Shown here: piece by piece, positions 24,502-33,160 of the stretch
Numbering within the stretch: the stretch's first letter is position 1
Layout: each line of letters begins with the position of its first letter
Assembly: GCA_963518845.1 (NCBI GenBank)
Contig: CAUQKV010000002.1
Coordinates: forward strand, 1 to 64,000
Reading direction: 5' to 3'
From: JABCPE02 sp963518845
GTDB taxonomy: Bacteria; Bacteroidota; Bacteroidia; Flavobacteriales; Weeksellaceae
DNA length: 64,000 bases
Position numbers and translations under genes: made by a program
Notes under the pieces: generated by a model
Database searches by the model: none
The model's input: the letters and a program-made list of their open reading frames with translations, nothing else
Told to the model about the DNA's origin: nothing

Positions 24502-24918
24502 ATGGAGGAATTATTTAATAGTGTATATAGTACTCATAAGGGAATTTCTTTTTCCACAGTGGTAGTTTTTGGAGCGTTTATTTTTCTATTGTTACAAGTT
24601 CATCTTAGTTATAAAGGGAGAATATCAGATGTTTTGAGAAAAACAAGTTTTTTCTCGATGATATTGTTATATATACAGGGGATATTGGGTGTTTTTTTAG
24701 GAATTTATTCACCAGAGTTCTCAGAGACTTCGGGATTTTCTTCGTATTTTAGGCTTTTTGAGTATGGAATAAGCATTTTACTCTGCGCAGGAATGATGAC
24801 ATATGTATACAAATACATAAAAAATAATAAACAACTAAGTCTAAAGATAGTAGTTATCGCATTGGTAGCGGCATTACTTTTTGAGTATGCATATCCTTGG
24901 AGACTTATTTTTGGTTAA
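24502..24918 (+). CDS. Conserved four-helix membrane protein
   Basis: 138 residues with four hydrophobic segments (about 18-37, 47-67, 84-105 and 114-132) and little loop sequence. Similar small four-helix proteins occur near asd in flavobacteria to my knowledge, without an assigned role. His11 and a few aromatic residues are the only notable features; no heme or quinone motif can be claimed. Ends 22 bp before asd, so the two may share a transcript. Confidence 0.6.
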   Translation: MEELFNSVYSTHKGISFSTVVVFGAFIFLLLQVHLSYKGRISDVLRKTSFFSMILLYIQGILGVFLGIYSPEFSETSGFSSYFRLFEYGISILLCAGMMTYVYKYIKNNKQLSLKIVVIALVAALLFEYAYPWRLIFG

Positions 24919-24940
24919 TTAAAATTTTGAATTTACTCAT

Positions 24941-25930
24941 ATGAAAATTGCGGTAGTGGGTGCTACAGGAATGGTAGGACAAATCATGCTGAAAGTTTTG
25001 GAAGAAAGAAATTTCCCTGTGAAGGAAATTATCCCAGTGGCTTCGGAAAAATCAGTCGGAAAAAAAATTAGTTTTAAAGGCAAGGAATATTCGGTAGTGT
25101 CCATGCAGGATGCCATCGATATGAAGCCAGAGATAGCACTGTTTTCGGCTGGTGGAGGTACTTCTTTGGAGTTTGCACCGAAATTTGCAGAGGCAGGAAC
25201 TACGGTGATTGATAATTCTTCGGCATGGAGAATGGATGTTACTAAAAAACTAGTCGTTCCAGAGATAAATGCCGATGTTCTGACCCAAGAAGACAAAATC
25301 ATCGCAAATCCTAACTGCTCTACGATTCAGTTGGTAATGATTCTAAATCCGCTACACAGAAAATATGGACTGAAAAGAGTAGTAATATCTACATATCAGT
25401 CAGTTACGGGAACAGGCAAGGCGGCAGTAGACCAGCTCAACCAAGAAATAAAAGGTGAGGAAGGCGAGAAAGTTTATCCTTATCAGATTTTCAAAAATGC
25501 ACTTCCGCACTGTGATGTTTTCGCAGATGATGACTACACAAAAGAAGAACTAAAACTAATGACCGAGCCTAAAAAGATTTTGGGCGATAGCAGTTTTGAA
25601 ATCACAGCGACGGCCGTTCGTGTTCCTGTGCAGGGCGGGCATTCTGAGAGTGTGAATATTGAGTTTGATGAAGACTTTGATATAGAGGAGGTTAAGCAGA
25701 TTCTCTCAAACACGCCAGGTGTTATCGTGGAGGATGATGTAGCCAATAAAAAATATCCTATGCCGTTCTATTCCGAAGGGAAAGACGAGGTTTTTGTAGG
25801 GAGAATAAGAAGAGATAATTCTCAGCCAAAAACCCTCAACTGCTGGATAGTGGCGGATAATCTAAGAAAAGGAGCAGCTACGAACGCTGTCCAAATCGCA
25901 GAATATTTGGTCAAAAATCAGTTGGTATAA
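24941..25930 (+). CDS. asd: Aspartate-semialdehyde dehydrogenase
   Basis: 329 residues. Rossmann start KIAVVGATGMVGQIMLKVLEER, catalytic cysteine in IIANPNCSTIQLV, and the substrate-binding AVRVPVQGGHSESVNIEF. It reduces aspartyl phosphate with NADPH to the semialdehyde, the branch point to lysine/diaminopimelate, threonine and methionine. It lies alone between membrane-protein genes rather than with lysC or dap genes. Confidence 0.97.
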   Translation: MKIAVVGATGMVGQIMLKVLEERNFPVKEIIPVASEKSVGKKISFKGKEYSVVSMQDAIDMKPEIALFSAGGGTSLEFAPKFAEAGTTVIDNSSAWRMDVTKKLVVPEINADVLTQEDKIIANPNCSTIQLVMILNPLHRKYGLKRVVISTYQSVTGTGKAAVDQLNQEIKGEEGEKVYPYQIFKNALPHCDVFADDDYTKEELKLMTEPKKILGDSSFEITATAVRVPVQGGHSESVNIEFDEDFDIEEVKQILSNTPGVIVEDDVANKKYPMPFYSEGKDEVFVGRIRRDNSQPKTLNCWIVADNLRKGAATNAVQIAEYLVKNQLV

Positions 25931-25964
25931 TTTTGGTATAACACCGTACACATAGTACGGAAAA

Positions 25965-26999
25965 ATGAAAATAAACTTTATTCAGAAATTTTTGATGATT
26001 TGCTCTGGTGCGAATCTTCACATTTTAAAGAAAACTCCTTCCGAGTGGAATAAATATTCCGGCATCGGAGGGATTGTTTTATTCACAGGTTTTTTTGCGG
26101 GAATCTCCGCAGGGTATGCTACCTATACCATTTTTGATGATTTCCACGCTGCGCTGGCGGCGGGATTCATCTGGGGACTGATGATTTTTAATCTGGACAG
26201 ATACATCGTGTCCTCTATCAAGAAAACGGTTTCTTGGAAAAACCAACTTCTGCTGACGCTTCCTCGTTTGGTTTTGGCGGTGTTTTTAGGAATTGTTATT
26301 TCAAAACCATTGGAATTAAAGATTTTTGAAAAAGAAATCAATAAACAGCTAAACACCATCATCCAAAGGAATAAAACAGAACTTCAGGAACAGATGAACA
26401 GCAGGATTCTACAGCAGTCAGGGCCTTTTGCAAAAGAAAAAGAACAAATCCAAAGTCAAATAGAATCCTACCAAAAAGCCTATGATTCCGCAGTGGTGGA
26501 TTTGGAAAGAGAGGTTCTGGGCAAAGAAACAGGACTTACGAGCGGGAAGGCTGGTTTTGGGCCAAATGCAAAGCGAAAAACCGAAATTCGCGACAACAAG
26601 AAAAAAGAGCTGGAAGCCTATCAAAAGCAGATGGAACCACGGCTGAAATATTTGGACGAGGAAATCTCTAAAGTCTATACCAACCTACAAACGGAGCAGA
26701 AAAACAGCGAAGATTCGGAAAATAGGTTCAATGGTTTCGCGGCGAGGCTTCAGGCGCTGGATGAGCTAGGCGCAAATCCTATCATGGCTGTGGCAGCGAT
26801 GTTCATCATGGGACTTTTCATTTGTTTAGAAATTTCGCCTGTTTTGGTCAAATTGATTTCTACTGCAGGGCCATACGATTATCTTTTAGAAAAAACCGAA
26901 ACCGAAACTAAGCTTTATGCGAAAGAAAAAATAGAAAAAGGAACCATCTCTACGGATTTTAGAATAGAGAAATTCAAAAAAGATTTGGATAATTTGTAG
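25965..26999 (+). CDS. DUF4407 membrane protein with coiled coil
   Basis: 344 residues. Three hydrophobic segments near the N-terminus (about 35-55, 63-80 and 95-112: GIVLFTGFFAGISAGYATY, AALAAGFIWGLMIFNLDRYI, LPRLVLAVFLGIVISKPLEL), then a long charged helical region (about 118-255, rich in Lys/Glu/Gln, coiled-coil-like), then one further membrane segment (VAAMFIMGLFICLEISPVLVKL). This topology and the NLDRYIVSS motif match DUF4407, a bacterial family of unknown function. Convergent with the XrtF pair across a shared terminator. Confidence 0.8.
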   Translation: MKINFIQKFLMICSGANLHILKKTPSEWNKYSGIGGIVLFTGFFAGISAGYATYTIFDDFHAALAAGFIWGLMIFNLDRYIVSSIKKTVSWKNQLLLTLPRLVLAVFLGIVISKPLELKIFEKEINKQLNTIIQRNKTELQEQMNSRILQQSGPFAKEKEQIQSQIESYQKAYDSAVVDLEREVLGKETGLTSGKAGFGPNAKRKTEIRDNKKKELEAYQKQMEPRLKYLDEEISKVYTNLQTEQKNSEDSENRFNGFAARLQALDELGANPIMAVAAMFIMGLFICLEISPVLVKLISTAGPYDYLLEKTETETKLYAKEKIEKGTISTDFRIEKFKKDLDNL

Positions 27000-27000
27000 A

Positions 27001-27036
27001 AAAAATCAAGGCTTATAAAAATGAGCCTTGATTTAT
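27001..27036. terminator. Bidirectional terminator
   Basis: AAATCAAGGCT (27003-27013) and AGCCTTGATTT (27024-27034), flanked by A-run and T-run, between the convergent DUF4407 gene and the XrtF-associated gene; it overlaps the latter's stop codon. Confidence 0.82.
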
Positions 27037-27458
27037 TTTATGAGATTTTTTCTGTAATAAAACAGCGGAACTATCAGTAAAATAGGCAAAGGCTGAATCA
27101 CAAATCTTCTGATATAAAACGAAAACAAATTCCCAAAACTAAATTCCGTATAAACAGAATACAGATAAATAGGGAAGAAAAGAACAAAAGATAAAGTGAT
27201 TAAAACCATCGCTTGGAAAGTCCATTTTTTATTTAAAAACAAGAAATGAACAATTCCCAAAGAAAAAATAAGATTTAATAAAAACCTGAAAAGATGGCTG
27301 GCGATGAGCTCAGCCCACTCAAACTGAGGGAATGTAGGGTTACCAATATTCGCGAAATAATCTAAAAAAGGGTCGTAGAATAGAACATTTTCCAGATATC
27401 TCACTCCAATAAGTCCTGCTACACAAAGCGCAACACCAATCCAGTTCCAATGTTTCAT
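27033..27458 (-). CDS. Exosortase F system-associated membrane protein
   Basis: 141 residues, four or five hydrophobic segments, with the flavobacterial XrtF-partner pattern (ENVLFYDPFLDYF, ELIASHLFRFLLN, LYSVYTEFSFGNLFSFYIRRFVIQPLPILLI). The family is found only next to xrtF. Its start overlaps the xrtF stop by 4 nt, so the two are translated together. Probable role: helper of exosortase F in the inner membrane. Confidence 0.85.
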   Translation of the reverse strand: MKHWNWIGVALCVAGLIGVRYLENVLFYDPFLDYFANIGNPTFPQFEWAELIASHLFRFLLNLIFSLGIVHFLFLNKKWTFQAMVLITLSFVLFFPIYLYSVYTEFSFGNLFSFYIRRFVIQPLPILLIVPLFYYRKNLIK

Positions 27459-27976
27459 CTTTTAACAAAAAATTTAATCCAGATAATCCAAAGAAAAACA
27501 ACGCCTCCATAGATAATGGCAGGAAAGGCGTAATCATGAGCAATCTTAAAATGCTCTGGTGAAAGCTCCATATAGACAATGTTAATAAGAGCGATTCTCG
27601 TAACATTTACTACATAAAGGAAAACCAGTCCCAAAGCGGCGAACCAAAAAGTCTGAATTCCTCTATAAAAAGTAAAAATAAAGGCAAGATACAGAATCAT
27701 GATAGAAACAGCATTACAGCCCTCAATCATCGAGGTAGCCCATATGTTATTGATATAGAAATATATACCGGTGTTGTCAGTAGATTCTATCAGCTGGGTA
27801 TTGTAGCCCATTTTATTCATACAGAAAGTAGACTGCTCTGCTATAATTTTGGTCAAAGGGTCTGCTGCGACATCGGAGTATAGATTTAGATAAAACTGAT
27901 AAAGTAAAATCAATCCCAGATAAGTCGCTAAAAACCTTAATAACAGGATAAGAATAGGCTTTAGGTCATCAAACAT
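27455..27976 (-). CDS. xrtF: Exosortase family protein XrtF
   Basis: 173 residues from the ATG at 27976; an ATG at 27994 is rejected since it would overlap the -7 box at 27992-27999. A compact multi-pass membrane transpeptidase: catalytic Cys87 in MIEGCNAVS, Arg127 in NVTRIALIN and His147 in IAHDYAFP, the exosortase triad. Exosortases cleave C-terminal sorting signals and hand the protein on for attachment to the cell surface. No protein with an obvious C-terminal sorting signal is encoded in this window. Confidence 0.9.
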   Translation of the reverse strand: MFDDLKPILILLLRFLATYLGLILLYQFYLNLYSDVAADPLTKIIAEQSTFCMNKMGYNTQLIESTDNTGIYFYINNIWATSMIEGCNAVSIMILYLAFIFTFYRGIQTFWFAALGLVFLYVVNVTRIALINIVYMELSPEHFKIAHDYAFPAIIYGGVVFLWIIWIKFFVKR

Positions 27977-27991
27977 TATGATAATTTTGGG

Positions 27992-27999
27992 CAAAAGTA
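27992..27999 (-). promoter_or_regulatory. Promoter -7 box of xrtF
   Basis: Reverse strand TACTTTTG at 27992-27999, 15 nt before the ATG at 27976; fixes the start of xrtF. Confidence 0.5.
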
Positions 28000-28032
28000 A
28001 ACAAAAAATAGGAAAAATTTAATGAAAAACTA

Positions 28033-28040
28033 TATATTTG
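28033..28040 (+). promoter_or_regulatory. Promoter -7 box of PASTA gene
   Basis: TATATTTG at 28033-28040, 28 nt before the ATG at 28069; diverges from the xrtF promoter. Confidence 0.5.
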
Positions 28041-28068
28041 CTTTTGCAATTTAATTGACACTAAAAAT

Positions 28069-29094
28069 ATGTTTAAATCATTTCTTCACTGGAAAGTTTG
28101 GGTAAATATTTTAATTACCCTAGGGATATTTTTTGGTTTGGTTTGGGGGACATTCAGATGGCTGGATACCCACACTAACCACGGAAAAGAAGTTCCTGTT
28201 CCGAATGTGGTAAATATGTCTGTCCAAGAGGCCGTAAAAGAATTAGAAAACATGGGGCTGGATGTGGAAGTGGATAGTTTTAAATACGACCCTAAATATA
28301 AGCCTTTTCAGGTGTTACAAATTTATCCTGCCGCAGGTTCTCGTGTGAAAGAGGGCAGGACTGTTATCCTGAGAATCAATCCAAAAACTTGGGCAAAAGT
28401 GGAAGTTCCTAATCTTTTAGAAAAATATAAAGGATTGGCATTTAGCAGGTTAGAGCTTGTAGGGCTAAAGGTAGGTGATACCATCTATGAACCAAGTATC
28501 CAGAAAGATGCCGTTCTGAAAATGATATATAAAGGACAGGAACTAAAACCAGGAACACTCCTACCGAAGTTTTCTGTAATAGATTTGATTATCGGTTCTG
28601 GGCCGCTTAGGGATATTGCAGTTCCAAATGTAGTAGGACTTACGGTGAAAGAAGCCCGTGAAGTGATTATGGCTAATAATTTTGAGTTTGGTATCGCAGA
28701 ATACGAAAGCGGAGTAAAAGACGAAAATGATATAGTTTACTACCAAGACCCTGCCGTGGGTAGCCTTAGAGACCAAGGGATGCAGATAGATGTCTGGGCA
28801 AGTAAGAAAACACCTGCTGAAATGGTTGATAAAGCAAGAGAGCTGGATAAAATCTATGGACTTCCAAAAGATGAGCCAAGTGAACCAGCTAAGGAAACCA
28901 GACAGGCTAATACACCGATGGAATATCCTTCTTCTACAAAGCAAAACATAAAAGTAGAGTCTTCTCCTGCTAAACCAGTTGAAACTAAAAAACCTGAGGA
29001 GAAAAAAGACACGAAAAAAACAGAGGAAAAACCTAAAGAAAATACTACTAAACCAGCCGAAAAACCAAAACCTAAAAAAGTAGTAGTAGAGTAA
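28069..29094 (+). CDS. Membrane-anchored protein with three PASTA domains
   Basis: 341 residues. A cytoplasmic N-terminal tip and a membrane helix (about 12-29) precede three PASTA domains starting near residues 41 (VPVPNVVNMSVQEA), 113 (VEVPNLLEKYKG) and 186 (IAVPNVVGLTVKEA). The last 90 residues are a low-complexity Lys/Pro/Glu tail. PASTA domains bind peptidoglycan fragments in kinases and PBPs; here no kinase or transpeptidase domain is present, so it is probably a periplasmic cell-wall binding factor. It is followed 6 bp later by the RluD-type gene, an association often seen in flavobacteria. Confidence 0.88.
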   Translation: MFKSFLHWKVWVNILITLGIFFGLVWGTFRWLDTHTNHGKEVPVPNVVNMSVQEAVKELENMGLDVEVDSFKYDPKYKPFQVLQIYPAAGSRVKEGRTVILRINPKTWAKVEVPNLLEKYKGLAFSRLELVGLKVGDTIYEPSIQKDAVLKMIYKGQELKPGTLLPKFSVIDLIIGSGPLRDIAVPNVVGLTVKEAREVIMANNFEFGIAEYESGVKDENDIVYYQDPAVGSLRDQGMQIDVWASKKTPAEMVDKARELDKIYGLPKDEPSEPAKETRQANTPMEYPSSTKQNIKVESSPAKPVETKKPEEKKDTKKTEEKPKENTTKPAEKPKPKKVVVE

Positions 29095-29100
29095 ATAAAG

Positions 29101-30156
29101 ATGATAGAAGAAAATGAAGATTTTATAGAAGATGAGGTTCTCAATGAATCTCTGGAGGAAGGGAGCGATCTGTATGAGCATCTCAACATCGTTGTAGATA
29201 AAAATCAGGAACCTCTCAGGATAGACAAATTTTTGTTGATTTTTAGACAAAATTCCTCCCGAAATAAGATTTCTCAGACCTGCCGTGCTGGTAATGTGGT
29301 TGTCAATGGAGTTCCTGTAAAACAGAACTATAGAGTAAAACCAAACGACCAGATTTCGGTTCTTCTCGCTCATCCTCCTCGTGAAAATGTTATCATTCCT
29401 CAGGATATTCCTATCAATATTGTCTATGAAGATGATGATGTATTGGTAGTGGATAAGGAAGCAGGAATGGTTGTCCACCCTGGTTTTGGAAACTGGGATA
29501 AAACACTAGTCAATGCTGTGGCTTATCATTTTGAGAAAAATGGCTTGAAAACGGATTTAGACCGTGTGGGGCTAGTTCATAGGATTGATAAAGATACATC
29601 AGGACTCCTTGTCATTGCTAAAAATGAATATGCGATGAGTTTCCTTGCGAAACAGTTTTTTGAACGAAAAACCAAACGGCTCTACTGGGCTTTTGTTTGG
29701 GGAAATTTAGAAAATGATGAGGGAACTATCCGCGGACATATAGGACGCCACGAAAAAAATAGAATGCAGATGGCAGTTTATGAAGATGGAAGTGTCGGCA
29801 AGCATGCTGTGACTCATTATAAAGTTTTAGAGCGTTTCCGATATATGACTTGGGTAGAGTGTAAACTCGAAACAGGACGAACACACCAAATAAGGGCTCA
29901 TTTCCGCCACATAGGGCACACTCTTTTCAATGATGAAAGATATGAAGGACATATTCCTCTAAGGGGACAAAATCTGCCGAAATACAAGCAGTTTATCCAA
30001 AATGTCTTCGAAATATTACCAAGACATGCTCTCCATGCTCATACTTTAGGCTTTATACATCCTACTACAAAACAGGAAATGTATTTCGAAAGTCCGATGC
30101 CGAAGGATATGCAGGAAGCTGCTGAAAAATGGAGAAATTATTTAGCTTCGAATTAG
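29101..30156 (+). CDS. rluD: 23S rRNA pseudouridine synthase, RluA/RluD family
   Basis: 351 residues. An S4 RNA-binding domain (about 38-95: LRIDKFLLIFRQNSSRNKISQTCRAGNVVVNG) precedes the catalytic domain with the aspartate motif HRIDKDTSGLLV, then ETGRTHQIRAHFRHIGH. Matches RluD, which makes pseudouridines in helix 69 of 23S rRNA; the first 30 residues are an acidic extension. Probably co-transcribed with the PASTA gene. Confidence 0.9.
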   Translation: MIEENEDFIEDEVLNESLEEGSDLYEHLNIVVDKNQEPLRIDKFLLIFRQNSSRNKISQTCRAGNVVVNGVPVKQNYRVKPNDQISVLLAHPPRENVIIPQDIPINIVYEDDDVLVVDKEAGMVVHPGFGNWDKTLVNAVAYHFEKNGLKTDLDRVGLVHRIDKDTSGLLVIAKNEYAMSFLAKQFFERKTKRLYWAFVWGNLENDEGTIRGHIGRHEKNRMQMAVYEDGSVGKHAVTHYKVLERFRYMTWVECKLETGRTHQIRAHFRHIGHTLFNDERYEGHIPLRGQNLPKYKQFIQNVFEILPRHALHAHTLGFIHPTTKQEMYFESPMPKDMQEAAEKWRNYLASN

Positions 30157-30181
30157 ATAAAATATTTAATTCTTAAAAAAG

Positions 30182-30213
30182 AAAAGAGAGAGATTTTTGG
30201 TCTCTCTCTTTTT
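30182..30213. terminator. Bidirectional terminator between rluD and PEP synthase-like gene
   Basis: AAAAGAGAGAGA and TCTCTCTCTTTTT form a 10-12-bp stem with A-run and T-run flanks, serving both convergent genes. Confidence 0.85.
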
Positions 30214-30216
30214 GAT

Positions 30217-32946
30217 TTATGCTTTTTGTCCATTTACGAATACTTCGCCTTCTGCGGTATAAACCGTGATGTTTTGTTTCCCATCGGGTGTTTCTCCAGT
30301 TACTCCCAGCAGGGCAGGAATCAAGGCATCAGGTGTTACAGAGAACTCGTCTATTCCAGCATCTACCAGCCATTTTGCAAACTCTGGATTGGTAGAAGGA
30401 AGATTACCACAGAGACCTAAGTGAAACTCTGGTTTCGTAGTATTTCTTTCTTGGATGAGGTTTTCTATTCTAGATTGTAGATGTTGTATATGCCAAGGCA
30501 GAATATCTCCTCCAGAACGGTCTAGCCCAAATTCTAGCTGTAGAAGGTCGTTAGAACCTATCTGACCGCCATCAGATACTTTGAAAAACTCTGTCGCGCG
30601 AGAAATATTCACCGGAAGCTCAAACATCATTTGAAGAGGAATATTGATACCGCTTTCTTTTACTAATCTAGCGACTTCTTTCATCTCATCAGGTGTTCTC
30701 ACAAAAGGAACTTCTATGTGGATGTTGGTATATCCCATATCATTTATCACATACGCCAAAGCTTTTAGGTCTATGGCAAGGAATGCTTTTTGGTATGCTC
30801 CTAAATATTTTCCTGCACCTCTGTCTCCCAGCATTGGGTTTTCTTCCACTGGCTCATAGGCTCTACCGCCTAATAAATCTGCGTGTTCATTGGTTTTAAA
30901 GTCAGGAAGACGCACGACCATAGGCTCATTGATATCATCAGTATAATATGGCGAAACGATTCCTGCAATTTCTCTTGCGAGGGCTTTTACATACCAATCC
31001 ACAGGAGAAAGTTCGCCAGATTCAGTTCGGATAAATTCAGCTACGCTTTCAGCTGTTTTTACAGCTTCTTCTTTTGTCATTCTTCCCTGACCTACCAGCT
31101 GCAAGAAGTCACTCTCCAAAGTAGAATAATTCATCACCGCCATAGGATGCACTCTAAGCTTTGCAGCCAGCATTTCCCAGCGAACAAGTCCAGAGCCTCT
31201 ACCAATATTGAGAGAAGGGAAATAAGAGCGCATACATACAGACCTTGCTGTACTCGCATCGGATACTATCAGACGGATAGGAATAGGAGAAGGTTTTAGC
31301 CCTTCTAATTGAGTTTCTGTTACAGAATACTGGTGGCGACCTTCATAGAATGCAGGAGTATCTCCCACACCATAGTAAGTGATTAGGCTGCCGTCTTTTA
31401 GGAATTCAGGCGCGCCCTTTACGGATACAGCACACGGCAAGCCATGTTCTTTACACCAGATAGGAGTGTGGTCATTTTTCCCTCCACGAGTGGTGATGCA
31501 GGCTACGGTTTGTTCCATAGAAGGTTCCATCCATGGGTAAGTCATCGCTGTTACGAGGATTACGCCTATTTTGTCGCCGTATTTATCTGTGATTTGTTTT
31601 TTCTTTACGTTAAATTTCTTCTCAAAATCTCTTTTGAACTCAGCTCCTTCGCCAAAGAGAGAGATTACAACTCCGTGTGTGATGCTTGGAATACCAGCAT
31701 TGATACCTTTTGATTTTAGAAGCAGTGCGCTTTCTAAGGTAGCGTTTTCTTGTCCATCTTCATTCAGCCCATCGAGAGTGAATTTTCTATGTATAGGTTC
31801 GTGTTTCAGAGTGGTGATTGCTCTCTGCTGAGTGATGATGATGGTATTTGTCTTAAAGTTAATAGCCGCCTCCAAATCACTCTCTACACTTTCCGTATCG
31901 AGCTCTCTGAATAAGTCACCGAGGAGCATTCCTATCGTAGAAAGAGTAGAAGCGGTCTCATCAGACATACATTTTTTTGCGGAGTTTTCAGGAGTGTTCT
32001 TATGCCATTCTCCATCGAAATACTCTTGTTTTTCACCAAGTTTAAAGTCTATTAGACCATCTTTTTTTAGTCTCAAAGGTCTTTTTGCAAAAATCCAAGA
32101 ATCGCTGGAAACTCTACCAGAAACCACGGCCTCGCCAAGTCCGTAAGTGAAGTTAATTTCTACAAAACCAGGGTGGTTGCTCTGTGTGTCTGCTGTGAAA
32201 ATAGTTCCCGCTACATCTATGTTCGGCTGCATATCCTGCACCATCACAGCAAATGAAAGCGATGCCAAATCCTCACCAAAAGCGTGTGGAGCCGAAAACT
32301 GATAGTGCAGTGCACCACGATTAAAACGAGAGACAAAACAAGCCTTGATAGCATTGAGAACTTCCTCAAAACCAAACTGGCGTAGTTTAGTAGAATATTT
32401 TCCACTTCCGCTGAATTCTCCTCCGTCTTCGGAAGGTGCTGTGGAGCGGACAGCTCTTGGTACATTAGGATTTTTTTTGTCCAACCATTCGAAAGCGACA
32501 CGCACCGCCTCTACAAATTCCGTAGAAAAGTCTACTTTTCTGATGAGGTCTTGGCAGTTTTTTTCCGCAGTGGAAAAACTCTCATTGTTTTGTAAATCTA
32601 ATATATTTCTGTCTAAAAATTTTCTCAATTCAGGAAGAAGAGGAGCGATGAACAACTGATATGCATAATCTGTTACCGCGAACTGATTTTCAGCAATTAC
32701 ATGAAGCGGTTGATTTTTTAATGAATCTATGATTTCCTGTGCTTTTGGAGACATATGGCTGTCTAGTCCATTCAGTTTTCGGAAAATATCAGCCTGTTTT
32801 GCAGATTTCCCACCGACCCAGTCTTTATTCAAAATACCAGCGTTATAGGTAGATACTATCCAAGGTTTTTCAGCAGTTCCTCCTGCCCATAGTAGATTTC
32901 CCTCGCTGTTAAATTCACAAGCAGCATACATTTGTTCTTTATTCAT
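30217..32946 (-). CDS. Phosphoenolpyruvate synthase-like protein (divergent)
   Basis: 909 residues, over 100 longer than typical PpsA (about 790). Order of domains: an N-terminal ATP-grasp PPDK_N region with VPRAVRSTAPSEDGGEFSGSGKY and IDVAGTIFTADTQSNHPGFVEIN; a phosphohistidine swivel domain with His493; and a PEP-binding TIM barrel (NPMLGDRGAGKYLG, GSNDLLQLEFGLDRSG, catalytic-type Cys846 in LCGNLPST). The swivel motif reads TTRGGKNDHTPIW instead of the usual GGRTCHAAI, though the His itself is kept. It would convert pyruvate and ATP to PEP, or phosphorylate a related substrate. Single gene. Confidence 0.85.
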   Translation of the reverse strand: MNKEQMYAACEFNSEGNLLWAGGTAEKPWIVSTYNAGILNKDWVGGKSAKQADIFRKLNGLDSHMSPKAQEIIDSLKNQPLHVIAENQFAVTDYAYQLFIAPLLPELRKFLDRNILDLQNNESFSTAEKNCQDLIRKVDFSTEFVEAVRVAFEWLDKKNPNVPRAVRSTAPSEDGGEFSGSGKYSTKLRQFGFEEVLNAIKACFVSRFNRGALHYQFSAPHAFGEDLASLSFAVMVQDMQPNIDVAGTIFTADTQSNHPGFVEINFTYGLGEAVVSGRVSSDSWIFAKRPLRLKKDGLIDFKLGEKQEYFDGEWHKNTPENSAKKCMSDETASTLSTIGMLLGDLFRELDTESVESDLEAAINFKTNTIIITQQRAITTLKHEPIHRKFTLDGLNEDGQENATLESALLLKSKGINAGIPSITHGVVISLFGEGAEFKRDFEKKFNVKKKQITDKYGDKIGVILVTAMTYPWMEPSMEQTVACITTRGGKNDHTPIWCKEHGLPCAVSVKGAPEFLKDGSLITYYGVGDTPAFYEGRHQYSVTETQLEGLKPSPIPIRLIVSDASTARSVCMRSYFPSLNIGRGSGLVRWEMLAAKLRVHPMAVMNYSTLESDFLQLVGQGRMTKEEAVKTAESVAEFIRTESGELSPVDWYVKALAREIAGIVSPYYTDDINEPMVVRLPDFKTNEHADLLGGRAYEPVEENPMLGDRGAGKYLGAYQKAFLAIDLKALAYVINDMGYTNIHIEVPFVRTPDEMKEVARLVKESGINIPLQMMFELPVNISRATEFFKVSDGGQIGSNDLLQLEFGLDRSGGDILPWHIQHLQSRIENLIQERNTTKPEFHLGLCGNLPSTNPEFAKWLVDAGIDEFSVTPDALIPALLGVTGETPDGKQNITVYTAEGEVFVNGQKA

Positions 32947-33007
32947 TTCAGATAAATTTAGGTTAAATTATGATTTAATTCATTTATTACGAGAAAGTTA
33001 TATATCT

Positions 33008-33015
33008 CAAATTTA
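33008..33015 (-). promoter_or_regulatory. Promoter -7 box of PEP synthase-like gene
   Basis: Reverse strand TAAATTTG at 33008-33015, about 60 nt before the ATG at 32946. Confidence 0.4.
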
Positions 33016-33062
33016 AGTTAAAAAAAGCACATAAAACTATTTTTTTATTGCAAATAAAGGTG

Positions 33063-33070
33063 TACCTTTG
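33063..33070 (+). promoter_or_regulatory. Promoter -7 box of hemW leader
   Basis: TACCTTTG at 33063-33070 with TTT 19 bp upstream. The transcript would begin near 33077 and meet a hairpin within 20 nt. Confidence 0.5.
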
Positions 33071-33082
33071 AGGTTCGCTTTT

Positions 33083-33160
33083 ATGAAATGTATTCTCCCA
33101 TTGTGGGAGTTTTTTCTTTATGCTTTATATTCATATTCCTTTTTGCAAACAGAAATGTAG
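33083..33160 (+). CDS. Possible 25-residue leader peptide overlapping hemW
   Basis: ATG at 33083 opens a frame MKCILPLWEFF... that stops at 33158-33160, reading through the leader hairpin and overlapping the hemW start in another frame. It could couple or regulate hemW translation; equally it may be chance. Confidence 0.25.
   Translation: MKCILPLWEFFLYALYSYSFLQTEM
33095..33115 (+). terminator. Terminator-like hairpin in hemW leader
   Basis: CTCCCA (33095-33100), loop TTG, TGGGAG (33104-33109), then six T, ending 4 nt before the hemW ATG. It looks like a short intrinsic terminator between a promoter and its gene, as in attenuators. Confidence 0.6.

Noticed and set aside
28561..29478. 305-codon minus-strand frame opposite the PASTA and rluD genes
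   Set aside because: Its translation is a Phe/Arg-rich low-complexity sequence caused by the Lys/Glu-rich coding strand; no start signal or family.
30644..31299. Plus-strand frames opposite the PEP synthase-like gene
   Set aside because: The minus frame is a continuous 909-residue enzyme with recognisable domains; plus frames have no family features.
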